Source: Dyadobacter chenhuakuii
GTDB lineage: Bacteria; Bacteroidota; Bacteroidia; Cytophagales; Spirosomataceae
Reading direction: 5' to 3'
NCBI RefSeq assembly: GCF_023821985.2
Contig: NZ_CP098805.1
Location: forward strand, 5,925,235-5,989,234
DNA: 64,000 bases
Made by a program: the position numbers and the translations under genes. The notes under the pieces are model-generated. The model worked only from the letters and a program-made list of their open reading frames with translations, did no database searches and had not been told where the DNA came from. Shown here one piece after another: positions 35,006 to 42,981 of the stretch; the stretch's first letter is position 1, and the number at the start of each line of letters is the position of its first letter.

Positions 35006-35962
35006 TCATTTTCTGGGAAGATGGATTTCCGTCATCATACAGCGCGCAGAACCTCCGCCGTTGCCCTCAATTACACCAAGGTCAGTATGCAAAATACGTG
35101 CATAGTCACTCAATGCCTGCCGCTGGTGGCTGGTAAGCGAATCGTAGGCTTGCGTGGACATAATCAAAAACTTGTCTTGCTTGGTATTGCGCACCATAAG
35201 CATGTTCCCTGCAAAATGACGCACCTGGTCAAATGATATTTCGATGATGTATTTTTTTGTTTCTTCAAGCGCAGCCCGTACCATCTGCCTCTCGTCCGGA
35301 TTTTTGATGGCTTCCAGGCAAACCACCGCAAACACATCACCTACGCACATGATCACATTGGTGTGATACACAGGCTTATCATTTTCATCCGAAGCCGAAA
35401 ATGCAACAATTTCGTATCCTAATGCATCCGCAAAGGCCTCCAAAACCTCTGGATGCGTGCGAGGCGACAGACAGGCATAAGCAATTTTATAACGGCGGTC
35501 CAGCACCATGCTGCCAGTCCCTTCGAGAAATTTTCCCTGCTCTTCGAAATAGGAAAGGTCTACGATTTCTTCAATTTTAAAATCTTCCCTCAATCGCTCG
35601 ATAATGTCCAGTCTGCGTTCCGCCCGGCGGTTTTCGGCCATCATTGGATACAGGACCACTTTTCCGCTTTGGTGAAAAGACACCCAGTTGTTGGAAAAAA
35701 CAGCGTCTGGCCTCAGAATGTCCTCATTATCATCAAAAATATGGAGATCGATGCCCGCTTTTTTAAGCTGATCGATCATCAGGTCGAATTCTTCCTTTGC
35801 CAGGTCGCCGGCGGTTTCCTGTGTGTTTTGCGCAAATGCTTTTTGCTGAAACTCGTTGCTTTCCGCAGTTTCTGCATTAAAGCCAAATTGAACCGGCCTG
35901 ATCATCATGATCCGGGAGGTCGATTGAGGCTGGATCTGGGCGGATGAAGTGATTACGCGCAT
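35006..35962 (-). CDS. ctlX: CtlX-type amidinohydrolase (citrulline utilisation hydrolase family)
   Basis: A 318-residue pentein-fold enzyme. The pattern MIRPVQFGFNAET, DAVFSNNWVSFH, MMAENRRAERR, EGTGSMVLDRR and a C-terminal NGGGSARCMMTEIHLP with the nucleophilic Cys (C308) matches the CtlX family, related to arginine deiminase and dimethylargininase. CtlX has been linked to use of citrulline in Francisella; the activity here is not certain and could be a different guanidino or ureido hydrolase. It lies 65 bases downstream of an arginine deiminase-like gene on the same strand, so the two form a likely operon handling arginine or citrulline nitrogen. Confidence 0.8.
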   Translation of the reverse strand: MRVITSSAQIQPQSTSRIMMIRPVQFGFNAETAESNEFQQKAFAQNTQETAGDLAKEEFDLMIDQLKKAGIDLHIFDDNEDILRPDAVFSNNWVSFHQSGKVVLYPMMAENRRAERRLDIIERLREDFKIEEIVDLSYFEEQGKFLEGTGSMVLDRRYKIAYACLSPRTHPEVLEAFADALGYEIVAFSASDENDKPVYHTNVIMCVGDVFAVVCLEAIKNPDERQMVRAALEETKKYIIEISFDQVRHFAGNMLMVRNTKQDKFLIMSTQAYDSLTSHQRQALSDYARILHTDLGVIEGNGGGSARCMMTEIHLPRK

Positions 35963-36027
35963 AGGAGTGTTGGGAATGAATGTCTACTGCAATTTACAAC
36001 CGAAACGCCGCGATTACAATATAAAAT

Positions 36028-37488
36028 TTACCGGGCCGCGCTACGCAAAATGGGCATACTCATGCAATGCGAGCCGCCCCGTGCACGTGAAAGTTCAGCG
36101 GATGGAAGCGTGATGAAAGTATCTGTCAAGGTGTCCACCGACAGCTCATCGTCTTCCAGCTTTTGTATCAAATCCTTAGCAGTGATCACCTGATAACCGT
36201 GCTTCCGGAATGCATCCAGTGTTTTGTCATTTCTGTCGTAACCCACAACAACGCCGTCTTTTAATGCTAACAGATTGCAGGAATCCGTCCATTGCTCTCG
36301 CTCGCCGTAAGGGAACTCGTTATCGCCCGAATAAATGAATCTGACAGGTTCCGTAACACCCAGATCATTGACGCTGATTGATGTAAGCAGATCTTCCAGA
36401 TTTTCTATTTCAGTCGGACTGTGTTCCTGGCCTTTTACAAATTGCAAAATCCTGAATTCCTTATTTGTATCCTGCGGGGCAAAAAAATGAAGCACATCCT
36501 GCTTCTTAGCCTCGTCTCCCAGGCGCGCCAACGAACCAAGAAGCACCCAGACATTCTTTTTGACTTGCGTAAAAATCGTGTCAATGTGCATGTAGTCCCT
36601 TTTTTTAGGGATTTTGACAATGGTTATTTTCGTGACAACTTCCTTTTCGAACAACAATTTCATTACCTGTTGCGCGGCATAAAGCGAAGTCCGTTCACTG
36701 CAACCGATCACCAAATGGTTAGGCGCCACCATCATTACATCGCCGCCTTCGAGCGTGCAGCGGTGGTAATCGCTCGCTTTTTCATCATCCGGCAGCAAAA
36801 AATGGCGTTCGTTTTCGGGTATTTCAATGATGCGGCTTTTGATGTCGGCAAACATCGGGTGGTAAAAGAAAACAAACTGCGCCAGTATCGATTCCCTTGT
36901 CCTCGCATTTTTAGCAGGTTTGTTCAACAAAATATGATCATTGATCACAATGCCGATGTCCCGCATGAAGATGAGGTTGGGCAGTGGGGCAAAAAGCATT
37001 CGTTTATCGGAATAGGAGCCGGAAATGAAAATTTTGGACAGCTCGTGGGGGTCATATTGGTTGAGTTCTTCCTGCGTATGGTAGGAACAACGTTCAATGC
37101 CACAAATCGCCGCTGTAAGTTTGACTCGAACTTCACCATTTTCCAGAATTTCCCCCAGCAGTTTTTGAATGTCAACCACACAGTCGGAATTGAAGTATTT
37201 TTCGGAACCGGGGATGAAAAAGGAGCGGGTAGGGTCACTGTCAATGTCGGCCAGCCTGCCCTTGATTTTTTCCGGGTCGAGGAAGTAAAGCAGCAGTTTT
37301 ACATAGTAGTCATATTCGCCCCGCCGCATGGTGTCCAGGTGGACAATATCTTCAAAAAGCCAGTCCTGCGCTTTGCTGGGCACCACTTTGCCAAGGCCGC
37401 GGTCGGGGCTGTGGATCAGGAGGCGTTTTAATGTCCCGGTTTCGGAAGCCACGTTGATGGCCGTGCCGGCGATGATTTCTGTATGCAT
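36028..37488 (-). CDS. Arginine deiminase-family protein
   Basis: A 486-residue pentein with the arginine deiminase motifs: LLIHSPDRGLGKV near the N terminus, FMRDIGIV, TLEGGDVMM, YMHIDTIFT and the C-terminal GGSHCMSMP with catalytic C475. It probably hydrolyses arginine to citrulline and ammonia. At 486 residues it is longer than the ~410 of classic ArcA, as in a Bacteroidota subgroup. ATG 37488 is used, since upstream residues in the open frame show no conserved pattern. It precedes ctlX, but the remaining arginine deiminase pathway genes (carbamate kinase, ornithine carbamoyltransferase, ArcD) are not adjacent, so energy generation by ADI is not supported. Confidence 0.83.
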   Translation of the reverse strand: MHTEIIAGTAINVASETGTLKRLLIHSPDRGLGKVVPSKAQDWLFEDIVHLDTMRRGEYDYYVKLLLYFLDPEKIKGRLADIDSDPTRSFFIPGSEKYFNSDCVVDIQKLLGEILENGEVRVKLTAAICGIERCSYHTQEELNQYDPHELSKIFISGSYSDKRMLFAPLPNLIFMRDIGIVINDHILLNKPAKNARTRESILAQFVFFYHPMFADIKSRIIEIPENERHFLLPDDEKASDYHRCTLEGGDVMMVAPNHLVIGCSERTSLYAAQQVMKLLFEKEVVTKITIVKIPKKRDYMHIDTIFTQVKKNVWVLLGSLARLGDEAKKQDVLHFFAPQDTNKEFRILQFVKGQEHSPTEIENLEDLLTSISVNDLGVTEPVRFIYSGDNEFPYGEREQWTDSCNLLALKDGVVVGYDRNDKTLDAFRKHGYQVITAKDLIQKLEDDELSVDTLTDTFITLPSAELSRARGGSHCMSMPILRSAAR

Positions 37489-37696
37489 AAATGATTTATT
37501 GACGTGTGTTGTTCGCAAAGTAAATGTTTCTTTTCCAATTAAAAACCGGCTTACAGCGTATGTGCTTACAGGCAGGGTTTTAACATTAGAAATATGCAAA
37601 TCCGGGGAACAAGGCGGTCTTTAAAAAGGTTGTACATTATATGCAGGATATAACTGCACCCAATTACCGCTATTTTCTTTTACGCCCAAAGCGTGT

Positions 37697-37704
37697 TACT
37701 TTTG
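37697..37704 (+). promoter_or_regulatory. Putative Bacteroidota -7 box upstream of sufC
   Basis: TACTTTTG is an exact TAnnTTTG match 43 bases before the sufC ATG. Its position means that the suf run starts with sufC. It lies in the 258-base divergent gap to the arginine deiminase gene, which otherwise holds no reading frame I can support. Confidence 0.5.
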
Positions 37705-37746
37705 CGGTAAATTTACCACGAACTGTATTTTAAGTATAAATAAGTT

Positions 37747-38505
37747 ATGCTCTCTATTAATGACTTGCGTGCCTCAATTGAAGGTAAGGAAATATTAAAA
37801 GGCATCAACCTGGAAGTTAAGCCAGGTGAAGTGCATGCGATTATGGGGCCTAATGGGTCTGGTAAAAGCACTTTGGCATCTGTTCTGGCTGGAAGAGATG
37901 AATATGAAGTTACTGGCGGTTCGGTAGTTTTTGACGGAAAAGATATCCTTGAAATGGCGCCTGAGCACAGAGCTGCAGAAGGTATTTTTCTTGCATTCCA
38001 ATATCCAGTTGAAATTCCTGGTGTTACCACCATCAATTTCCTGAAAACTGCTGTAAACGAAATCCGTAAATATAGAGGTGAAAGCCCGCTGGACGCTGCA
38101 CAATTCCTTAAAATGGTGCGTGAAAAGGCGAAATTGGTAAGCATGAACGATTCGTTACTGAAACGTGCTTTGAACGAAGGATTTTCGGGTGGTGAGAAAA
38201 AACGCAACGAAATCTTCCAAATGGCCGTGCTTGAACCAAAACTGGCTATCCTCGACGAAACCGATTCTGGTTTGGACATTGATGCATTGCGCATTGTTTC
38301 AGAAGGAGTTAATTCATTGCGTTCTCCTGAGCGTGCAACCATTGTGGTTACGCACTATCAGCGTCTTCTGGACTACATTGTTCCTGATTATGTACACGTG
38401 CTTTACAGAGGCAGGATTGTGAAATCCGGTCCTAAGGAGCTGGCGCTGGAATTGGAAGAAAAAGGTTACGACTGGATTAAAGCGGAAGTAGAAGCCGTTG
38501 GTTAA
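37747..38505 (+). CDS. sufC: Fe-S cluster assembly ATPase SufC
   Basis: The ABC-type ATPase of the SufBCD scaffold for iron-sulfur cluster assembly in the cytosol. The 252-residue protein has Walker A GPNGSGKST (residues 34-42), the signature GFSGGEKKR (about 147-155), Walker B LAILDETDSGLD (about 163-174) and VVTHYQRLLDYI, all SufC-typical. It starts the suf run, with its own promoter box. The usual upstream neighbour sufB is missing: the gene before it is a divergent arginine deiminase homologue. SufD follows after 42 bases. Confidence 0.96.
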   Translation: MLSINDLRASIEGKEILKGINLEVKPGEVHAIMGPNGSGKSTLASVLAGRDEYEVTGGSVVFDGKDILEMAPEHRAAEGIFLAFQYPVEIPGVTTINFLKTAVNEIRKYRGESPLDAAQFLKMVREKAKLVSMNDSLLKRALNEGFSGGEKKRNEIFQMAVLEPKLAILDETDSGLDIDALRIVSEGVNSLRSPERATIVVTHYQRLLDYIVPDYVHVLYRGRIVKSGPKELALELEEKGYDWIKAEVEAVG

Positions 38506-38547
38506 GAATACATTAGGGATTATACCTGAGCCCTCTTAACATTTAAA

Positions 38548-39885
38548 GTGACAACTGATACATCAATGAGTACCGAAACAATAGATTTAAAAACCAGGCT
38601 GGTCGCGGATTTTCATGCCCGCGAGTCCGTAATGAATGGGGAGGCTTCATCGGCTTTTCACCAGAAAAAACGAGCAGCACTGGCTGAATTTGATAGGTTG
38701 GGTTTCCCGACAACAAGAAACGAGGAGTGGAAGTATTCCAATGTAAAGGATCTGATCAGCGTTTCTTATAATTTTAATGCTGGCAGCTCGCTTGAACTGG
38801 CTGATCTGGAAGATTTGAAGATTCCGGCACAAGATGCGAACATTATCTATTTTGTAAACGGACATTATAACGCCGAGCTGTCCCGCATCATTTCATCGCA
38901 GGATCAGATCATGATCAGTTCACTTTCGGAAGCTTATAAAAGCAATCCTGCTTTGGTCAATTCTTACTTTAATGAGTTGGTAAAAGACCAGGATGATGCT
39001 TTTACTGCGCTGAACACGGCTTTTGCGCAGGACGGCATTTTTATCCACATTGCTGATAATAAAGTAGTGGAGCACCCGGTAATCCTGCGCTTCCTGAGTG
39101 ACGCGAGAACCGAACATGTGGGTAGCCAGCCGAGGAACATTATATCTGTTGGCCGCAATGCACAAGTGAAGCTTGCCGAAGCGTTCCGGACTTTGGGAAC
39201 GCAGCGCTCTTTCACAAATGCAGTTACAGAAATCTACGTTGCAGAGGACGCGAATGTTGAATATTATAAAGTTCAGAACGAAAGCGATAATGCTTATCAT
39301 ATCGGCACAACGCAGGTTCGGATGCTTGACCGCTCGCACTTTTACGCGGGAACGGTTACGCTCAACGGGCGTTTTACCCGTAACAACCTGAACATTATCC
39401 TGGATGGGGAGCGTTGCGATGCGCATATGTACGGTCTATATTTTCCGGACGGGACGCAGCACGTTGATAACCATACAGTTGCAGATCACCGCAAGCCCAA
39501 TTCTGAAAGCAATGAATTGTATAAAGGGATTTTGAGGGATAAGTCAAAAGGTGTTTTCAACGGAAAGATAATTGTTCGTGAGGATGCACAAAAGACCAAT
39601 GCTTTTCAATCCTGTAAAAACATTGTCCTGTCGACAGAAGCGACAATGAATACGAAACCGCAGCTTGAAATTTTTGCCGACGACGTAAAATGTTCGCACG
39701 GAACCACAACCGGGCAGATTGATGAGGAAGCATTATTTTACATGCGTTCACGCGGCATTTCCAGACCAGAAGCGATGGCGTTGTTAATGTTTGCTTTCTG
39801 CGCTGACGTGGTTTCGCAGATCAAAATTGACTCGGTCCGTGAATATCTTGAAAACGTAATTGCTCAGAAACTAGCTTCAAAATAA
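38548..39885 (+). CDS. sufD: Fe-S cluster assembly protein SufD
   Basis: A scaffold protein that pairs with SufB and SufC. The 445-residue chain has FPTTRNEEWKYSNVKDL near the N terminus, typical of SufD. Its SufBD core contains DGERCDAHMYGLYFPDGTQHVDNHT, FNGKIIVREDAQKTNAFQ and HGTTTGQIDEEALFYMRSRG. The start is uncertain: GTG 38548 or ATG 38566, the latter giving MSTETIDLKTR. A terminator-like hairpin follows the stop, before sufS. The family is SufD rather than SufB, judged by its length and N-terminal helical domain. Confidence 0.94.
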   Translation: MTTDTSMSTETIDLKTRLVADFHARESVMNGEASSAFHQKKRAALAEFDRLGFPTTRNEEWKYSNVKDLISVSYNFNAGSSLELADLEDLKIPAQDANIIYFVNGHYNAELSRIISSQDQIMISSLSEAYKSNPALVNSYFNELVKDQDDAFTALNTAFAQDGIFIHIADNKVVEHPVILRFLSDARTEHVGSQPRNIISVGRNAQVKLAEAFRTLGTQRSFTNAVTEIYVAEDANVEYYKVQNESDNAYHIGTTQVRMLDRSHFYAGTVTLNGRFTRNNLNIILDGERCDAHMYGLYFPDGTQHVDNHTVADHRKPNSESNELYKGILRDKSKGVFNGKIIVREDAQKTNAFQSCKNIVLSTEATMNTKPQLEIFADDVKCSHGTTTGQIDEEALFYMRSRGISRPEAMALLMFAFCADVVSQIKIDSVREYLENVIAQKLASK

Positions 39886-39918
39886 TCGTCTGACATTACT
39901 CAGGCTTCATCTTATTGC

Positions 39919-39955
39919 TACCCAACCTGTCATTATTGGGTTGGGTATTTTTCTT
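39919..39955 (+). terminator. Terminator-like hairpin inside the suf run, between sufD and sufS
   Basis: The stem TACCCAACC (39919-39927) / GGTTGGGTA (39939-39947) has an 11-base loop and is followed by TTTTTCTT. It sits in the 84-base gap between sufD and sufS and could lower expression of the downstream genes or separate two units. Confidence 0.75.
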
Positions 39956-39969
39956 AAATACCTGTCATA

Positions 39970-41196
39970 ATGAGCAACAATCTTGATATAGCATCCATCA
40001 GAAGTGACTTTCCGATCCTGAATGAAATCGTGAACGGAAAGCAGCTGGTTTACTTTGATAATGCGGCAACAACGCAGAAACCGCGTCTGGTTTTGGATGC
40101 GCTGTCGGGTTACTATGAGCATTATAATGCCAACATTCACAGGGGGATCCATCATTTAGCCGAGAAGGCAACGTCTGCATTTGAGTTGTCGCGCCGCCGC
40201 TTGCAGACATTTCTGAACGCACCGCTTCCCGAGGAAATTATCTTTACTTACGGAACCACAGACGGGATCAATCTCGTGGCATCGAGTTACGGCCGCACGT
40301 TCCTAAAAGCCGGTGATGAAGTGATCATTTCAACCATGGAACACCATTCCAACATTGTTCCGTGGCAAATGCTATGTGAAGAAAAAGGCTGCATATTAAA
40401 GGTCATCCCGATTAATGATGAGGGTGAATTGTTGATGGATGAATATGAGAAATTGCTGACGGAGCGGACGAAATTTGTGTCTGTCGTGCATGTTTCTAAT
40501 TCGCTGGGGACTATTAATCCTGTCAAGGAGATCATAGCCAAGGCGCATGCTGTTGGCGCGAAAGTGCTGCTGGACGGCGCGCAGGCGAGCTCGCATTTGC
40601 ATTTGGATGTTCAGGACCTGGATTGCGACTTCTATTCATTATCCCTGCACAAAATCTACGGCCCGACAGGAATGGGGATTTTGTATGGCAAAAAAGAGTT
40701 GCTGGATGCCATTCCTCCTTATCGCGGTGGTGGGGAAATGATTAAGGAAGTGACTTTTGAGAAAACAACATATAATGAGCTGCCGTACAAGTTCGAAGCA
40801 GGAACGCCTAACATAGCAGACGTTGTGGCCGCGAAGTATGCATTGGATTATGTGGACACATTGGGCAAATCCAACATTGCAGCGCACGAACATAAGCTGC
40901 TGGAATACGCAACGGAGGCTGTAAAGGACATTCAAGGACTGAGGATTATCGGTCGGGCAAAGGAGAAAGTGAGTGTGCTTTCGTTCGTAATTGATGGCAT
41001 TCATCACCAGGATATGGGCGTGTTGCTGGACCAGCAGGGCATAGCAGTTCGCACAGGGCACCATTGCACCCAGCCACTCATGCGCCGCTTCAATATTACC
41101 GGAACCACCCGCGCCTCATTTGCTGTTTATAACACGATAGAAGAAATCGATCTTTTGATACAGGGCTTGCACAAAGTGAAAAGAATGCTCGGATAA
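39970..41196 (+). CDS. sufS: Cysteine desulfurase SufS
   Basis: A PLP enzyme that takes sulfur from cysteine as an enzyme-bound persulfide for iron-sulfur clusters. The 408-residue chain has the PLP lysine in SLHKIYGPTG (K228) and the persulfide cysteine in RTGHHCTQPLMRRF (C366), in the short loop of the SufS (type II) class. NIHRGIHHLAEKAT and STMEHHSNIVPWQ are also conserved. It is separated from sufD by a terminator-like hairpin. SufE, which accepts the sulfur, is encoded two genes downstream. Confidence 0.96.
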   Translation: MSNNLDIASIRSDFPILNEIVNGKQLVYFDNAATTQKPRLVLDALSGYYEHYNANIHRGIHHLAEKATSAFELSRRRLQTFLNAPLPEEIIFTYGTTDGINLVASSYGRTFLKAGDEVIISTMEHHSNIVPWQMLCEEKGCILKVIPINDEGELLMDEYEKLLTERTKFVSVVHVSNSLGTINPVKEIIAKAHAVGAKVLLDGAQASSHLHLDVQDLDCDFYSLSLHKIYGPTGMGILYGKKELLDAIPPYRGGGEMIKEVTFEKTTYNELPYKFEAGTPNIADVVAAKYALDYVDTLGKSNIAAHEHKLLEYATEAVKDIQGLRIIGRAKEKVSVLSFVIDGIHHQDMGVLLDQQGIAVRTGHHCTQPLMRRFNITGTTRASFAVYNTIEEIDLLIQGLHKVKRMLG

Positions 41197-41243
41197 TATT
41201 ATTAAATTAACCTCCGAATATTAAACCAAACCTATATACACCT

Positions 41244-41624
41244 ATGCCAAATACAGTACAAGAAGCAAAGCGTTATCTGGATAATGCTAAGGAGATTTTA
41301 AGAGAGAAAGCGAAGAAAGAGGATGGGTTTTATCAGGATAAAAAGTATGTGAAGTTAGCGGGGCACGCGGCTTATACGGGCGTGTTAGTCGCGTTTGACG
41401 GATTGCTCGGAGCCAAAGGGAGAGGAAGAAAGAGTATTGAGTGGTATTTGCAGGAGGTTGGAAAGATGGATAAGAAGGCATTAACATCCTTGCATGCAGC
41501 CTATGAGACCTTGCATCTATCAATGGGCTATGATGGAAATCAATCTGCGGATATTTCGGCAGCCGGCTTAAAGCTAGCGGAATCGTTGATAAATTGGGTT
41601 GAAATCAGAACTGCTGCTGCGTAA
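41244..41624 (+). CDS. DUF5618-like protein within the suf run
   Basis: A 126-residue helical, Lys/Ala-rich protein beginning MPNTVQEAKRYLDNAKEILREK, cited in part, with AAYTGVLVAFDGLLG and YLQEVGKMDKKAL. I recognise it, from memory, as DUF5618, a Bacteroidota family of unknown role that resembles HEPN-like helical bundles in layout. It lies between sufS and sufE (47 and 14 bases away) and is therefore probably co-transcribed with them, but I know of no link between this family and iron-sulfur assembly. It may simply be a passenger. Confidence 0.6.
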   Translation: MPNTVQEAKRYLDNAKEILREKAKKEDGFYQDKKYVKLAGHAAYTGVLVAFDGLLGAKGRGRKSIEWYLQEVGKMDKKALTSLHAAYETLHLSMGYDGNQSADISAAGLKLAESLINWVEIRTAAA

Positions 41625-41638
41625 TTTTAAAAATACAA

Positions 41639-42073
41639 ATGACCATAAACGAGATACAGGACGAACTAATTTCGGATTTTGAATTGTTTGATGATTGGGA
41701 GAGTAAGTACGAGTATATTATAGATCTCGGAAAGCAGTTCCCGCCATTGGAAGAGCAATATAAGACTGAGGATAACATTATCAAGGGCTGCCAATCCCGC
41801 GTGTGGCTGAATGCTTACATGGATGGCGATTTGCTGAAATTTGAAGCGGATAGCGATGCGATTATTGTTCGCGGGCTGGTTAGCATGCTTGTGAAAGTTT
41901 TGTCAGGACATACGCCGAAGGAAATTGCCAGTGCGGACCTTTATTTCATGGAACGCATTGGATTACACCAGCATCTTGCGCAAACCCGGTCGAATGGCCT
42001 GGCGTCAATGTTGAAACAAATGAAGGCTTATGGTGTGGCTTTTCAGGCAAGTTCCTTTAATACAGCCAATTAA
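41639..42073 (+). CDS. sufE: Sulfur acceptor protein SufE
   Basis: A 144-residue protein that accepts persulfide sulfur from SufS and passes it to the SufBCD scaffold. The acceptor is C51 in NIIKGCQSRVWL, the SufE signature. GKQFPPLEEQYKTEDN before it and RSNGLASMLKQMK at the end fit as well. It starts 14 bases after the DUF5618-like stop. Full length and typical. Confidence 0.95.
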   Translation: MTINEIQDELISDFELFDDWESKYEYIIDLGKQFPPLEEQYKTEDNIIKGCQSRVWLNAYMDGDLLKFEADSDAIIVRGLVSMLVKVLSGHTPKEIASADLYFMERIGLHQHLAQTRSNGLASMLKQMKAYGVAFQASSFNTAN

Positions 42074-42097
42074 TTCAGATCAGTAAATTTATAAAAA

Positions 42098-42409
42098 ATG
42101 TCAGAGTCAGAATTAAGGGAAGAAGTTGTTAAGGCCATCAAGACTGTGTACGATCCGGAGATTCCGGTGGATGTGTATGAGCTAGGGCTGATTTACGATT
42201 TGAAAATCTTCCCTGTCAATAATGTATTTGTTTCCATGACTTTGACGTCGCCTTCATGCCCGTCTGCGGGAACATTGCCAGGGGAAGTAGAACAGAAGAT
42301 CCGTGAAGTGGAAGGGGTGAATGATGTAAGTCTTGAACTGACATTTGATCCCCCTTATACAACAGAAATGATGTCGGAAGAAGCAAAGCTTGAACTTGGG
42401 TTCATGTAG
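42098..42409 (+). CDS. sufT: SufT-type Fe-S assembly protein (MIP18/DUF59)
   Basis: A 103-residue MIP18-family protein with TVYDPEIPVDVYELGLIYDL (about 16-35) and MTLTSPSCPSAGTLP, holding the conserved Cys C54. Such proteins help mature iron-sulfur proteins. Its location 24 bases after sufE fits SufT, not the phenylacetate PaaD paralogue, as no paa genes are here. It is followed by a bacilliredoxin after 52 bases. Confidence 0.9.
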   Translation: MSESELREEVVKAIKTVYDPEIPVDVYELGLIYDLKIFPVNNVFVSMTLTSPSCPSAGTLPGEVEQKIREVEGVNDVSLELTFDPPYTTEMMSEEAKLELGFM

Positions 42410-42461
42410 TTTCCGGCTGAGAAGAATATAATTTTTATCATAAACTTTAATTTTTAGAAAT

Positions 42462-42890
42462 ATGTATCCACCACAATTAGTGGCTCCGATGAAAGCTGAA
42501 CTGGTTAATGTAGGTTTTCAGGATTTGACAACGGCTGAGGAAGTTGACAACTTTATGCAAACTACAAAAGGAACAGCTTTGGTTGTGATCAATTCAGTTT
42601 GCGGATGTGCGGCTGGGGCTGCCCGTCCCGGTGTAACAGCAGCTTTGTCACGCAGCGAAATTAAGCCTGATCATCTGGCAACCGTTTTTGCAGGGGCTGA
42701 TCTGGAAGCAGTCGCTAAAATGCGCGAATATACATTGCCATATCCTCCGTCTTCACCGGCAGTAGCGCTTTTCAAAGATGGTGAATTGATTCACTTTGTT
42801 GAGCGTCATCACATTGAAGGCCGTTCGGCTGAGATGATTGCACAACATTTGCAAATGGCATTTGAAGAGTTCTGCGCAGAAGAGGCGTAG
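42462..42890 (+). CDS. BrxA/BrxB-family bacilliredoxin
   Basis: A 142-residue thioredoxin-fold protein with MYPPQLVAPM at the N terminus and the active-site C47-G48-C49 (NSVCGCAAGAARPG). These are the marks of the YphP/YqiW (BrxA/BrxB) family. In Firmicutes these remove bacillithiol from mixed disulfides. Whether this organism makes bacillithiol cannot be seen here, although some Bacteroidota do. It closes the suf run and is followed by a strong terminator, so thiol repair and iron-sulfur assembly may be expressed together. Confidence 0.9.
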   Translation: MYPPQLVAPMKAELVNVGFQDLTTAEEVDNFMQTTKGTALVVINSVCGCAAGAARPGVTAALSRSEIKPDHLATVFAGADLEAVAKMREYTLPYPPSSPAVALFKDGELIHFVERHHIEGRSAEMIAQHLQMAFEEFCAEEA

Positions 42891-42914
42891 TCTTTTAAAA
42901 TATGAATGAATATG

Positions 42915-42957
42915 CGGCTACTTTCGATTAAATTTGAAAGTAGCCGTCTTTTTTTCG
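42915..42957 (+). terminator. Rho-independent terminator ending the suf run
   Basis: The perfect 11-bp stem CGGCTACTTTC (42915-42925) / GAAAGTAGCCG (42936-42946) with a 10-base loop is followed by TCTTTTTTTC. Confidence 0.93.
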
Positions 42958-42981
42958 AGATCTTTTTAAGCCTGATTTTAT

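Noticed and set aside
36421..37431. 336-codon plus-strand open frame inside the arginine deiminase gene
   Set aside because: It is antisense to a gene with full catalytic motifs and has no family resemblance, so it is a shadow frame.
42098..42409. Assignment as PaaD of phenylacetate degradation, prompted by the PaaK-like gene at 49003
   Set aside because: The gene sits directly after sufE, and no paaABCE genes are present. SufT fits the context better.
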